From assembly GCA_020852175.1 (NCBI GenBank), contig JADZBH010000005.1, positions 124,001 to 188,000 of the forward strand: a stretch of DNA of 64,000 nt, in the 5' to 3' direction. Positions 48,094-56,836 of the stretch are shown here, in pieces. Positions within the stretch are counted from its first letter, which is position 1, and each line of letters begins with the position of its first letter. A model generated the notes under the pieces. The model worked only from the letters and a program-made list of their open reading frames with translations. It was not told where the DNA came from and searched no databases. The position numbers and the translations under genes were made by a program. The DNA comes from Bryobacterales bacterium. Lineage in GTDB: Bacteria; Acidobacteriota; Terriglobia; Bryobacterales; Bryobacteraceae.

Positions 48094-49341
48094 TCAGGAC
48101 GTTCCTTCGGCGCTCCATTTCACGCTGTGGTCCGAGGTGATGGCGTATGTCATGGGCGGCGAAGTGAGCGTGAAATACGACCACGGTCCGGGGATCCATG
48201 GAAACTCAGTGATCACGCTTTCGTCCACCTCCACGCCCAGCCCGGGAGCGGCGGGCACGGTGAGTTCGCCGTGGTCCACCGGCAGTGGCGTGCGCAGTAT
48301 GCGGCGGGCGAGGGGAAACGCGTACATTGAACGCACCCCCTCGTCTGTGTATACGGCCTGTTCAAGCCATGACGATACCGTCTCCGGCCAGCAAATGCCC
48401 AGGTGTGCCGCGGCCATTACCTCAAGATCGGTACCCCAGCAGTGAAAGGCGAAGGCGATGTTCTGGCGCTGAGCCATGGAGAGAATTCGCTGGCCCGTGG
48501 CATAGCCGCCCTGGCACACCACATCCATTTGCACGAAATCGACCGCCTGACTGGCAATCAGGTCAATGAATCTGTCCTCGCTGGGCTCATGTTCGCCACT
48601 GGCCAATGGCACATAGCCGGTGTCACGCAGGACACGGTAGGCGTTGTGATCGTCCGGAGGCAGCGGCTCCTCGAGCCAGGCGATGTCGAACGAACCCATC
48701 TCCTTGGCCAACTGCTCGATGGTTTCCGGCGTGTAGCTACGGTCGCCCATGCGCCACCAGGAATGGGCGTCCACCATCAATTCCATCGAGGAACCGACGG
48801 CTTCGCGCATCAACTCGACGGCGCGAACATCCTCCTCGGGGCCGAGCGCCGGACGCATCTTATAGCCGCGGTAGCCCAGCGCGGCTATACCTTCGGCCTC
48901 ACGGGCAAATCCCTCGGCCGGCTGATACATACCCGCGCTGCCGTACAGAGTGATGGTGTCGCGGACGCGGCCCCCCACCAGTTCGCTCACCGGAACTCCC
49001 AGCTCCTTGCCGAGCAGGTCGTAGAGCGCCACCTCCACCATGCAATAGATCTTGAAGACTTCAGGATCGGCGCCCGGCCCCATGCGGAACATGGCGCGCA
49101 AAGCGTCGGGGTCGGCCAGCGTGCGGCCCTCCAAGAACGGAGCCACCACGTCGCTGATCATGGCATGAGCCTTCTCGCTGCCCTGTCCCGGGCCGTAGCC
49201 CACCAATCCGCGCTCACCCTCCACGCGTACCAGCATGGCGTCTCGCTTGACGATCGTGCGCTCACCGCCAAAATAGGTGAGCTTCAAAGCCTCCGGGAAC
49301 CGGTAGGAGAGCAGGAACGACTGAACGCGTGCAATCTTCAT
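48094..49341 (-). CDS. Enolase-superfamily sugar-acid dehydratase-like enzyme (mandelate racemase type)
   Basis: The 415-residue protein has no signal peptide, unlike the other enolase-superfamily gene here. Expected active-site groups are K-M-R in YRGYKMRPALG, D-A-H in MVDAHSWW, Glu in WLEEPLPPDDH, Glu in ASGEHEPSEDR, and His in AFHCWGTD. This arrangement fits mandelate racemase-type acid-sugar dehydratases. It heads a minus-strand run of five genes with the deacetylase, ACP, ketoacyl synthase and an ACS-type transporter. Confidence 0.9.
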   Translation of the reverse strand: MKIARVQSFLLSYRFPEALKLTYFGGERTIVKRDAMLVRVEGERGLVGYGPGQGSEKAHAMISDVVAPFLEGRTLADPDALRAMFRMGPGADPEVFKIYCMVEVALYDLLGKELGVPVSELVGGRVRDTITLYGSAGMYQPAEGFAREAEGIAALGYRGYKMRPALGPEEDVRAVELMREAVGSSMELMVDAHSWWRMGDRSYTPETIEQLAKEMGSFDIAWLEEPLPPDDHNAYRVLRDTGYVPLASGEHEPSEDRFIDLIASQAVDFVQMDVVCQGGYATGQRILSMAQRQNIAFAFHCWGTDLEVMAAAHLGICWPETVSSWLEQAVYTDEGVRSMYAFPLARRILRTPLPVDHGELTVPAAPGLGVEVDESVITEFPWIPGPWSYFTLTSPPMTYAITSDHSVKWSAEGTS

Positions 49342-49442
49342 CGCCGCATTTCAGCATATCTGAGTTATAGCGGCCGGATGGAGACCATGCGTTGATTGAG
49401 GGGAAATTCACCGCGCCGGCCGTACTCGCGTAGACGCAGTGA

Positions 49443-50105
49443 CTACACTTCCAGACAAGCTGGGGCCATTTCCAAGACGCCCTTCTCTTTCAGACCAGTC
49501 AGCGCCAGGCCGTAGCGGCCGCGAACGCCCGTCTTCTCGAAGATGTGCTTCAGATGGATTTTCACGGTGCCGGGACGGATCCCAAGTTCACGCGCGATCT
49601 CTTTATTTTTGAGCCCCTGCTCAACAAGCTCCAGCACCTGTTGTTCGCGAGAGGTCAGCTCAGAGCGCGGGTATCGCTCCAGGCGTGGAGCATCGCGAAA
49701 CAGCGTATCCTCCATCCAATTCGAGCCTGCGGCGACCGACCGCAGGCAGGTGAGCACCAGTTCCGGATGGGCCGTCTTGCGCATCACGCCGCGGACTCCG
49801 CTTTGCAGCAACCGCAACGCTTCAGGCTCCGTGATCGAGGAACCCCACACCACGATGGCGGTTCCCTGTAAGTAGGGCCGCACCTCCTGCAGAAATTGCA
49901 GCAACGATTGGGAGCCGAAACTCTTATCGGTCAGAAGAAGATCGGGCCGGCGGCCGCGCACCAGGTCGACTGCTCCCATCAGACTGTCCGCCTGCCACAG
50001 GACCCGAAGGTCCTCCGTCCGATGGAGGACAGACTGGAGTCCCTCCGCCGTCAAAGGCTGGGTTTCGCATATTCCGACCTGTTTTACCGCCGATGAGTGT
50101 TCCAT
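49443..50105 (-). CDS. Orphan response regulator, NarL/LuxR family
   Basis: This 220-residue protein has a receiver-like N-terminus (VGICETQPLTAEGLQSVLH; Asp in PDLLLTDKSFG at the phosphoacceptor place; MRKTAHP near the usual Lys) and a LuxR helix-turn-helix (LTSREQQVLELVEQGLKNKEIARELGIRPGTVKIHLKHIF). No histidine kinase is adjacent. The acidic pocket at the N-terminus (ICETQ rather than a DD pair) is degenerate, so phosphorylation is uncertain. It is divergent from a CpaE-like gene. Confidence 0.88.
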   Translation of the reverse strand: MEHSSAVKQVGICETQPLTAEGLQSVLHRTEDLRVLWQADSLMGAVDLVRGRRPDLLLTDKSFGSQSLLQFLQEVRPYLQGTAIVVWGSSITEPEALRLLQSGVRGVMRKTAHPELVLTCLRSVAAGSNWMEDTLFRDAPRLERYPRSELTSREQQVLELVEQGLKNKEIARELGIRPGTVKIHLKHIFEKTGVRGRYGLALTGLKEKGVLEMAPACLEV

Positions 50106-50149
50106 AAGATGTAAGCAAAGGAGAGATAGAAGCTGAAGTTCGGTTCCAG

Positions 50150-50172
50150 GGAACGGGCCAGCGGGCCGTTCC
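50150..50172. repeat. Inverted repeat in the divergent regulator/CpaE gap
   Basis: GGAACGG (50150-50156) and CCGTTCC (50166-50172) form a 7-bp dyad around 9 bp. It lies 45 bp before the LuxR-type gene start and 149 bp before the CpaE-like gene. It could be an operator or simply a hairpin. Confidence 0.35.
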
Positions 50173-50320
50173 GGCCATCCATGCCGTGGAGAACCTCACG
50201 GAGGGGCTGCACTTTCCTTGCAATCTAGTAGGCGAGGGAAGGGTATGCTCTCAGGTTTTCCCGACTTCCCGCCGATAGGGAATATTCAGGCCGAAGTAGC
50301 CCTTCGGAGCCAGAGGATCC

Positions 50321-51541
50321 ATGTCCGGACGGAACACAACCAAACCGGCTGTCAGTCAACCAGTTCTCATCGCCTCCAGCGAGCGGAAACTGAAAAGCGA
50401 GCTGATTCCGGTACTGAGCCAGGAGTTGCCCATGGCGCCCCTGGTGGAACTCGCTCAGATGCCGGACCGCCGGCTGATTGCGGAAATGGCGAGCGGAGAA
50501 CGTCCCGCGCTGATCTTTCTCGACGTCACCACGAACCCGGAAGCAGGTTTGGAGGTGCTCACCCAACTGGCACAGGGCCTGATCGGCGTGCCTGTGGTCG
50601 TGATTCTCGCAGGAAACGATCCGGATCTGATCTTGCGCTGCCTTCGCACTGGCGCGAGCGAATTTCTACTCCAGCCGGTAACGGCCGAACAGGTGCAGCC
50701 GGTGTTGGCCCGGTTGATTATGCGGCGCGGCGATGCGGCGCTGACCGGCGGCGCGCGTGTGCAGGTGGTCATGCCAGCGAAAGGCGCTTGTGGAGCTTCG
50801 ACCCTGGCCAGCAATCTGGCCTTCCATTGGAAGCGTCACGGTTTCAAAAAGGCAATGCTGGCGGACCTCGACCCGGCCACTGGCACCATCCCCTTCCTAT
50901 TGAAATTAAAGCCGGTATACAGCTTTGTCGACGCCCTGATGCGGGAGGGGGGCCTGGATTCCGACATCTGGAGGGGCCTGGTCACGAAGCACTCCGACGT
51001 CGACGTGCTCCTGTCGCCTGAGAATCCTATTGATGTAGAAAGTTCATCCGCCGACCCGTCCCCGCTGTTCGACTTTGCCCGCCAGGCGTACGAAATCATC
51101 ACGGTGGATGCTCCGGGACCTTACGGCAAGTGGGCCAATTCTCTGGCCCATCTGGCTGACGAACTGCTGCTGGTGACCACCAACGAACTGCCCGCGCTGC
51201 GTGCCACGCAGAGGGTTTTGCAAAACTTCGACCGGCAGGGTATTGACCGGGCGAAAGTGAAGCTGATCGTAAACCGCTACAGCGCCGAAGTAGGCCTGAA
51301 CCAGGAAGCGATTGAAACCGCGCTCCATTTCGACGTTTTCCATGTGGTTCCTTCGGACTACGATTCGGTGCAGGCGGCCCTGGTGGAAGGCAAACCAATC
51401 CCCAACTCCACCCCGATTGGAAAGAGTCTGGCCCAACTGGCGGACCGGCTCGCCGGTAAACGCGCTGCCAGCGCCGAGACGAACAAGAAGAAGAAATCGA
51501 GCATTGGCTCGCTCTTCTCGGGCCTGCTGGGCCGCGGTTAG
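50321..51541 (+). CDS. CpaE-like P-loop ATPase with receiver-like N-terminus
   Basis: The 406-residue protein combines a receiver-like domain (about residues 14-130, LIFLDVTT at the Asp position and LQPVT at the Lys/Pro position, without the Lys) with a MinD/ParA-type ATPase domain (about 145-380). The Walker A is deviant (KGACGASTLASNLA) and lacks the second Lys of KGGxGKT, as is usual in CpaE. It also has LADLDPATG, ITVDAPGPYGK and VKLIVNRY. The C-terminal Lys/Ser-rich tail may bind membrane or partner. No tad pilus genes are nearby. Confidence 0.85.
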   Translation: MSGRNTTKPAVSQPVLIASSERKLKSELIPVLSQELPMAPLVELAQMPDRRLIAEMASGERPALIFLDVTTNPEAGLEVLTQLAQGLIGVPVVVILAGNDPDLILRCLRTGASEFLLQPVTAEQVQPVLARLIMRRGDAALTGGARVQVVMPAKGACGASTLASNLAFHWKRHGFKKAMLADLDPATGTIPFLLKLKPVYSFVDALMREGGLDSDIWRGLVTKHSDVDVLLSPENPIDVESSSADPSPLFDFARQAYEIITVDAPGPYGKWANSLAHLADELLLVTTNELPALRATQRVLQNFDRQGIDRAKVKLIVNRYSAEVGLNQEAIETALHFDVFHVVPSDYDSVQAALVEGKPIPNSTPIGKSLAQLADRLAGKRAASAETNKKKKSSIGSLFSGLLGRG

Positions 51542-51549
51542 GTCAAATA

Positions 51550-52146
51550 CTACAATAACGGCATATGAGCACCGGCTTCCGCGGAGAGCAGACCCGTGCT
51601 CCTCGGATCGTCGCCGATCTCCAATCCCCGCTGGTACGGACGGAAACCGCAACCCTGGTAAAACCCGAGTGCCGAAGGGTGATCCACGGTGCATGTGTGC
51701 AACCAGACTCGCCGCGTATCGGGATGCCATGCAATTCGCAAGGCTTCACTCATAAATGCTTTTCCCGTACCACTCCCGACCCACTCAGGGACGAGCCCGA
51801 AATAGGTGATCTCCACTTCGTGGGGGTCTCTCCGATCCAACTCCAGCAGGCCAGCTAACTCTCCCGCCTTTTCCAAACGGTAAATTTCCCACCCAGGCGT
51901 GGCGAGCATGCGTGCCAGTTCCTCTTCGCTGCCCTTCAACCTGCCGTACCAGAGCCAAGGCGCTCCCACCCTGCGGAACCACTCGCGATACTCCCCCGGA
52001 GCGGCGTTGACAACGCGGCGTAGCTCCAGTCCTTGGGGCAAGCCGCGCCGCCAAGTGGGCGGTTGCGTCATATCGAGCCAGGTGACGATGGCTGCCAGCT
52101 TCCCCGCCGGCAGCACATGATACCCATCGGACAATGGGAAACCCAT
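51550..52146 (-). CDS. GNAT-family N-acetyltransferase
   Basis: The 198-residue protein has a C-terminal GNAT fold: YFGLVPEWVGSGTGKAFMSEAL carries the acetyl-CoA-binding loop (R/Q-x-x-G-x-G/A variant), and VDHPSALGFYQGCGF is the late conserved strand. The N-terminal 50 residues are divergent. The substrate is unknown. The ATG is 23 bp from the psd start on the opposite strand. Confidence 0.85.
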   Translation of the reverse strand: MGFPLSDGYHVLPAGKLAAIVTWLDMTQPPTWRRGLPQGLELRRVVNAAPGEYREWFRRVGAPWLWYGRLKGSEEELARMLATPGWEIYRLEKAGELAGLLELDRRDPHEVEITYFGLVPEWVGSGTGKAFMSEALRIAWHPDTRRVWLHTCTVDHPSALGFYQGCGFRPYQRGLEIGDDPRSTGLLSAEAGAHMPLL

Positions 52147-52169
52147 GCCACAATGGTAGTCGTTCGATC

Positions 52170-52769
52170 ATGGTGATTACCGGCATTTATTATGCGCTTG
52201 GCTTTCTTGCGAGCGGCGCGTTGCTTGGATATTTGACACGCCCATGGGCCGCCGCGCCGTTCGTGGCGATGGCTGTGTTCTCGCTCTGGTTCTTTCGCGA
52301 TCCTGAGCGCGAGACGCCGCAGGGGCCCTATGCGATCTCTCCCGCCGACGGCAAGATCGTGGCCGTGAAGGACGAAGGCGCGGGACGCCGCCGGATCAGT
52401 ATTTTTCTCAGCCCCTTCGACGTACATGTGAACCGTACGCCCATTACGGGTACCGTCACGAAGGTTCAATACAAGCCGGGGAAGTTCCTGGTGGCGAGCC
52501 GCGAGGAGGCCACGGCGGAGAACGAGCAGAATCTGGTGACGGTGGAGGGCAACGGAACCACGGTCGTCTTCAGCCAGATTGCCGGCATGGTGGCCCGCCG
52601 CATTCTATTTTGGAAGAAGCCAGGCGACAAGGTGACGATGGGCGAGCGCGTGGGCTTGATCCAGTTTGGTTCGCGCTGCGATGTGTTCCTCGGGCCGGAG
52701 TGGAATATTGTGGTGCGGGAAGGGCAGCGTGTTTCGGCCGGGTCGAGTATCCTGGCCAAGCGCGAATAG
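52170..52769 (+). CDS. psd: Phosphatidylserine decarboxylase proenzyme
   Basis: This 199-residue short-form enzyme decarboxylates phosphatidylserine to phosphatidylethanolamine. It has an N-terminal membrane segment (YYALGFLASGALLGYL), FFRDPER, the DGKIV and FLSPFDVHVNRTP motifs, and the GS self-cleavage site in FGSRCDVF that yields the pyruvoyl group. I chose ATG 52170 (MVITGIYYALG), as the frame to 52134 would overlap the divergent GNAT gene. It is directly upstream of pssA, 22 bp apart. Confidence 0.93.
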   Translation: MVITGIYYALGFLASGALLGYLTRPWAAAPFVAMAVFSLWFFRDPERETPQGPYAISPADGKIVAVKDEGAGRRRISIFLSPFDVHVNRTPITGTVTKVQYKPGKFLVASREEATAENEQNLVTVEGNGTTVVFSQIAGMVARRILFWKKPGDKVTMGERVGLIQFGSRCDVFLGPEWNIVVREGQRVSAGSSILAKRE

Positions 52770-52791
52770 AGTTGTGAGGGAACCCCGCCAT

Positions 52792-53667
52792 ATGATGCCG
52801 CAATTGCGTCTGCGCGACCGTCTGATCGACCCGAAGTCTCCCGATCGCCGCCCCCGCAGGGCGGTGTACGCGCTGCCGGCCTTGTTCACGGCAGGGAACC
52901 TGTTTCTGGGTTTCGTGGCGATTGTCGATGCGTTTCGCGGGGCGATGCTGGCCACGGCGGGCGAGCTGGGTCACAACCAGTTTTTCGAGCGCGCGTCGCT
53001 GGCAATTGGCGTCAGCGTATTCCTGGATGGTCTGGATGGCCGTATCGCACGCCTGACGAACACGACCTCCGATTTCGGGCGTGAGTTGGACTCGCTGGCC
53101 GACGTCATCGCGTTTGGCGTTGCGCCGGCGGTGCTGGCCTGGGCGTGGGGATTCCATTTCGTGGGCCGGAACATGCCGCCGCTTGTGCTGGATCATCTGA
53201 ATCGGGCGGGTTACTTCCTTGTGTTCCTGTTCGTGCTGTGCGGGGCGATGCGACTGGCCCGTTTCAACATCACCGACGATCCGAAGCCGAGCAATCCGGG
53301 GCGGCCGGGCCGCAAATATTTCGTCGGGCTTCCCATACCGGCCGGCGCCGGGATGGTGGCCGCCGTGGTGTACGCATCGGGGTCGATCCCGCTGCTTTGG
53401 TGGCCCTATTCGATCTCTTTCCTGGCCCTGATCGCCTTGCTTGCCTTCCTGATGGTGAGTACGTGGCGTTACCGGAGTTTCAAGGACTTCAGCATGATCA
53501 GCCCGCGTTCCCCGCGCAGCGTGATTCTGCTGGGGGCATTCATCTATCTCATCTGGAACTATTCGCAACCGGTGCTGCTGGCCATGGCCGTTACCTATGT
53601 CGGCAGCGGGATATTCGTCCGCGCCGGCGGCATTCTGAAGCGCCGCTTCCATTCCAAGCCTGCGTAG
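52792..53667 (+). CDS. pssA: CDP-diacylglycerol--serine O-phosphatidyltransferase
   Basis: The 291-residue membrane enzyme makes phosphatidylserine from CDP-diacylglycerol and serine, feeding psd. The CDP-alcohol phosphotransferase signature D-G-x2-A-R-x8-G-x3-D-x3-D is complete (DGRIARLTNTTSDFGRELDSLAD). Several membrane helices follow (YFLVFLFVLCGAMRLA and later). GTGAGGG precedes the ATGATG start. It forms a lipid operon with psd. Confidence 0.94.
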   Translation: MMPQLRLRDRLIDPKSPDRRPRRAVYALPALFTAGNLFLGFVAIVDAFRGAMLATAGELGHNQFFERASLAIGVSVFLDGLDGRIARLTNTTSDFGRELDSLADVIAFGVAPAVLAWAWGFHFVGRNMPPLVLDHLNRAGYFLVFLFVLCGAMRLARFNITDDPKPSNPGRPGRKYFVGLPIPAGAGMVAAVVYASGSIPLLWWPYSISFLALIALLAFLMVSTWRYRSFKDFSMISPRSPRSVILLGAFIYLIWNYSQPVLLAMAVTYVGSGIFVRAGGILKRRFHSKPA

Positions 53668-53680
53668 ACGCATTTTTTGC

Positions 53681-54706
53681 ATGTCCGAACCATCGATACC
53701 TCAGATTTCCCTCGTTGGCAGTGAGTCGCTGCAAGGGTCCGACTTGCGCGATCTGCTTCGTGCCAGCATTCTCGGCTCACGTTTGAAACTGCTGGGGGGC
53801 GTCGAGCCGGACACGGCGATTCTAAGTTCCACCGAGGATGAACCCGTGGTGATTCGGGCCATTGACGAAGCGGAGCTGAACTCCTCGCGCCTGGTGTTTC
53901 TCGCCGGTCCGGCCGAGTTGAATCAGAAGGCGCATTCGCTGGTAAGGCCGGGGCCGGGCGCACCGGTGTTGATCGACCTCACGCGCACGCTCGATGAGCA
54001 TCCGGCGGCACGTTTGCGCGCCCCCATGGCTGAGCCCGAGGGCACGCGGATCACGGCGCCCGTCCATGTCATCGCCCATCCGGCGGCGATCCTGATTGCC
54101 ACTGTTTTGCAACGGCTCTCCACGACAGGCCAGATTCGCCGTTCCGTGGTGACGGCGTTTGAGCCGGTGAGCGAACGAGGCATGGAGGGCGTGCAGGAGT
54201 TGCAGGAGCAGACGATCGCGCTGCTTGCCTTCAAGCCTCTGCCCAAGGCCATTTTCGACGAGCAGCTCACCTTCAACCTGCTGTCGCATTACGGCGACGA
54301 GGCTCCGCACAGTTTGCAGAGCATTCAGGAAGGCGTGGAGCGGCATCTGGCGACCTTGCTGTCGCCGGCGGCTTCGGCGCCGATGCCCAACCTGCGCCTG
54401 CTGCAACCGGCGGTGATGCACGGCCATACGGCCTCGCTGTGGGTGTTGTTCGCCGCGCGGCCCGACCTGAATGCGCTGGAATCGGCGCTGGCTACGGACC
54501 CCTTCGATTACCGGGGCTCCGGCGTCACCCAGCCCAACCCCGCCGGCATGGCGGCACAAACCGGCATCGCCGTGGGCGCGATCGAAGCCGACCGCAATGA
54601 GGCGCGTGCCGTTTGGCTGCAGGCCGCCGCCGACAACTTCCGGCTTGTTTCGCAGAACGCCCTTTCGGTGGCCACGGGAGTTTTCCTGGAGGGCTCGCCG
54701 TCGTGA
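53681..54706 (+). CDS. Asd-like protein lacking the catalytic cysteine
   Basis: The 341-residue protein resembles aspartate-semialdehyde dehydrogenase (Asd/USG-1 family): a Rossmann start (ISLVGSESLQGSDLRDLL), the dimerisation domain (VVTAFEPVSERGMEGVQELQEQTIALL), and QPAVMHGHTASLWVLF with the conserved His. Where true enzymes have an N-C-x-T/S catalytic Cys, this one reads IAHPAAILIA, so it cannot form the acyl-enzyme. It is therefore a probable pseudoenzyme. It sits between pssA and lptE, whose start overlaps its stop by 1 bp. Confidence 0.82.
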   Translation: MSEPSIPQISLVGSESLQGSDLRDLLRASILGSRLKLLGGVEPDTAILSSTEDEPVVIRAIDEAELNSSRLVFLAGPAELNQKAHSLVRPGPGAPVLIDLTRTLDEHPAARLRAPMAEPEGTRITAPVHVIAHPAAILIATVLQRLSTTGQIRRSVVTAFEPVSERGMEGVQELQEQTIALLAFKPLPKAIFDEQLTFNLLSHYGDEAPHSLQSIQEGVERHLATLLSPAASAPMPNLRLLQPAVMHGHTASLWVLFAARPDLNALESALATDPFDYRGSGVTQPNPAGMAAQTGIAVGAIEADRNEARAVWLQAAADNFRLVSQNALSVATGVFLEGSPS

Positions 54707-55230
54707 TGCACCGCCAACGGGCGGGCGCGGTGCTGGCCGCCTGCCTTACAGGCCTGACGGCCTGCGGCTATCACATCGCCGGTAAAAGCGACTTGCTGCC
54801 GAAAGAGATTCACACCATCGCCATTCCGGCTTTTGGCAACCTCACCACGCGTGTCCAGTTCAGCGATTCCTTGCCCTCCGCGCTCACGCGTGAGTTCCTG
54901 CGCCGCACGCGCTACCGCATCGTGGCCGACCCCAACCAGGCCGACGCGATTCTGAGCGGAGCCATCACCCAGTACAACAGCTACCCCATCCTGATCGACC
55001 AGGCCACCGGCCGCCCTTCGGCCGTACAGGTGATCGCCGTCATGCAGGTGCGGCTCACGGAACGGGCCAGCGGAAAGGTTCTGTTCGAGCGGCCGGCGTT
55101 TGAAGCGCGCCAGCGGTATGAGATCAGCCTCGATCAGCTTGCCTACTTCGAGGAGTCCGGCCAGGCCATCGAGCGGCTCTCCCTGGAGACGGCGCGCACG
55201 CTGGTGGCGGCGGTGCTGGAGAACTTCTAG
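54706..55230 (+). CDS. lptE: LPS-assembly lipoprotein LptE
   Basis: This 174-residue protein is the plug partner of LptD that delivers lipopolysaccharide to the outer leaflet. It has a signal with the lipobox L-T-A-C (GLTACGYHIAG) and the LptE pattern GYHIAGKSDLLPKEIHTIAIPAFGN, followed by LTREFLRRTRYRIV and ILSGAITQY. The ATG overlaps the Asd-like stop by one base, and the stop overlaps the GTG of holA. lptE next to holA is a widespread arrangement. Confidence 0.9.
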   Translation: MHRQRAGAVLAACLTGLTACGYHIAGKSDLLPKEIHTIAIPAFGNLTTRVQFSDSLPSALTREFLRRTRYRIVADPNQADAILSGAITQYNSYPILIDQATGRPSAVQVIAVMQVRLTERASGKVLFERPAFEARQRYEISLDQLAYFEESGQAIERLSLETARTLVAAVLENF

Positions 55231-56324
55231 TGGCCTTCACGAGCGATAGCTTCCTTTCGCACATAAGCCGCCAGCCCGCCGCGCCCGCCTATTTTTTTCT
55301 GGGACCCGAAATGTATGGGCGCGACGCCTGCCGCCGCGCGCTGGTGGACAGGTTTCTCGGCGCCGGGGCCAGCGAGGACGCCTTCACACGCCACAGCCTG
55401 GATGAACTCACCATGGCTGAAGTGCTGGACGACGCCCGCGCCATGTCGCTGTTCGCCCCGCAGCGTGTCATCTGGGTGACGCGTGTCGAGGGGGCGCTGC
55501 CCCGGGGGCGCGCAGCGACGGCCGAAGACGAGACGGGCGAGGAGGAGTCCGCCAGAGCCGCCGGCGACGGCTCGGCGCAGCTTGCCGCGTATATGAAGGA
55601 CCCGTCCCCAGGCGTGGTGCTCGTGTTCGACTCCAGCCGCTATGAGTTCGACGGCGAGGACAAGGCGCGCGTCGAAAGGCTCAGGAAATATTTTGCCGCC
55701 GTGCCGCAGGTGGTGGAGTTTCCCCGCATGGACGAAGCGCGCGTGCGCCGTCTGACGGTGGAACTGGCCAAAAGCGCCGGAATCGAACTGGGTAACGACG
55801 AGGTGGACCTGCTGGTGGAAGCCACGGCCGGTTCGGCGCAACGGATCGAGACGGAGATCGAGAAACTGCGCAACTATGCCGGCGCCATGGCGACGGGCCG
55901 GCTCACGGTGGCCGACCTGGAGCGGTTGGTGCCGCAGGCACGATCCACGACGATCTTTGCCCTGGTGAACGCCCTGGGGCGCAAGGACCGTTCTCGGGCG
56001 CTCGACCTCCTCGACACGTTGCTGAGCGACGGCGAGTACCTGCCGCTGGCGCTGGGTTTTCTGGCGACACAGTTCCGGCAGGCTCTGGTGGCGCGTGAAG
56101 CCGGGTTGCGGGGCGCTTCCCAGGTGCAAAGCCATTTTCAGAGGATGGGTGTGCCCATGTGGCCGTCGCGCGCCGAGCAGGTGTGGCAGTCGGCAGCGGC
56201 GTTCAGTCCAGGGCAGTTGCGGGAGGGGATCAAACGGATTGCGGCCACGGATCGCGCCTTGAGAGACACGAGGCCCGATGACCGCGTCGTGCTGGAAGAG
56301 TTCGTCCTGGGGTTGACGAAGTAG
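55230..56324 (+). CDS. holA: DNA polymerase III delta subunit
   Basis: This 364-residue AAA+ clamp-loader subunit opens the sliding clamp. The N-terminal AYFFLGPEMYGRDACRRALVDRFL, the strand VIWVTRVEG, VVEFPRMDEARVRRL and the C-terminal collar (FALVNALGRKDRSRALDLLDTLL) are typical of HolA. An acidic insert (about residues 90-115) is present. The start is GTG overlapping the lptE stop. It converges with rpsT. Confidence 0.92.
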   Translation: MAFTSDSFLSHISRQPAAPAYFFLGPEMYGRDACRRALVDRFLGAGASEDAFTRHSLDELTMAEVLDDARAMSLFAPQRVIWVTRVEGALPRGRAATAEDETGEEESARAAGDGSAQLAAYMKDPSPGVVLVFDSSRYEFDGEDKARVERLRKYFAAVPQVVEFPRMDEARVRRLTVELAKSAGIELGNDEVDLLVEATAGSAQRIETEIEKLRNYAGAMATGRLTVADLERLVPQARSTTIFALVNALGRKDRSRALDLLDTLLSDGEYLPLALGFLATQFRQALVAREAGLRGASQVQSHFQRMGVPMWPSRAEQVWQSAAAFSPGQLREGIKRIAATDRALRDTRPDDRVVLEEFVLGLTK

Positions 56325-56374
56325 GAAAACGTCCGGGGCGACCGGGATGCCGCCCGCGCAGGTGTCCGGCGCTC

Positions 56375-56647
56375 TTAGGCGGCCGCTTGCATCTTCTTCA
56401 GACGATTGTGCATGCGGCTTTTATACCGCGAGGCGGTGTTTACTTTGATCACGCCCCACTTGGCGGCGCGATCCACCAGCGAAAACGTCTTCGGCAGCAG
56501 AGCCTCGGCGGCCTTGGCGTCCTTGCCGTCCATCGCCCGGCGCATGGCGCGGATCTGATTGCGCAGGCGCGTGCGGCGCTGCTGGTTTACCGCGGTGCGG
56601 CGTTCGATCTTGCGAGTGTTCTCGAGTGCTGAAAAGTGATTAGCCAT
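56375..56647 (-). CDS. rpsT: 30S ribosomal protein S20
   Basis: The 90-residue basic, helical protein binds 16S rRNA early in 30S assembly. It matches S20 in length and in the pattern [29 protein letters not shown], then [21 protein letters not shown]. It lies convergent to holA, an arrangement found in many bacteria. Confidence 0.95.
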   Translation of the reverse strand: MANHFSALENTRKIERRTAVNQQRRTRLRNQIRAMRRAMDGKDAKAAEALLPKTFSLVDRAAKWGVIKVNTASRYKSRMHNRLKKMQAAA

Positions 56648-56783
56648 ACGACGACTGTCCGGACTCCGTGAACGGAGCCTCTTGCCATCCTAGCACGGAA
56701 CGGGAAGACGTGCCTCAGCCGGGGCGGGCGAAAATTTCTCTGTCTCGACACCCAACCGGTTCCCATGCTCTCCGTCTCATCGT

Positions 56784-56818
56784 ACGAAGAACTTCGTTGA
56801 CAATACGAAATACTTCGT
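56784..56818 (+). promoter_or_regulatory. blaI promoter and double operator
   Basis: Two dyads, ACGAAGAACTTCGT (56784-56797) and ACGAAATACTTCGT (56805-56818), have centres 21 bp apart, two helical turns. A perfect TTGACA -35 (56797-56802) sits between them, and the -10 is probably TAATCT at 56821-56826. Binding of a BlaI dimer to each dyad would cover the promoter, so the blaI/M56 operon is likely autorepressed. Confidence 0.8.
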
Positions 56819-56836
56819 AGTAATCTGGAGCCCAAC

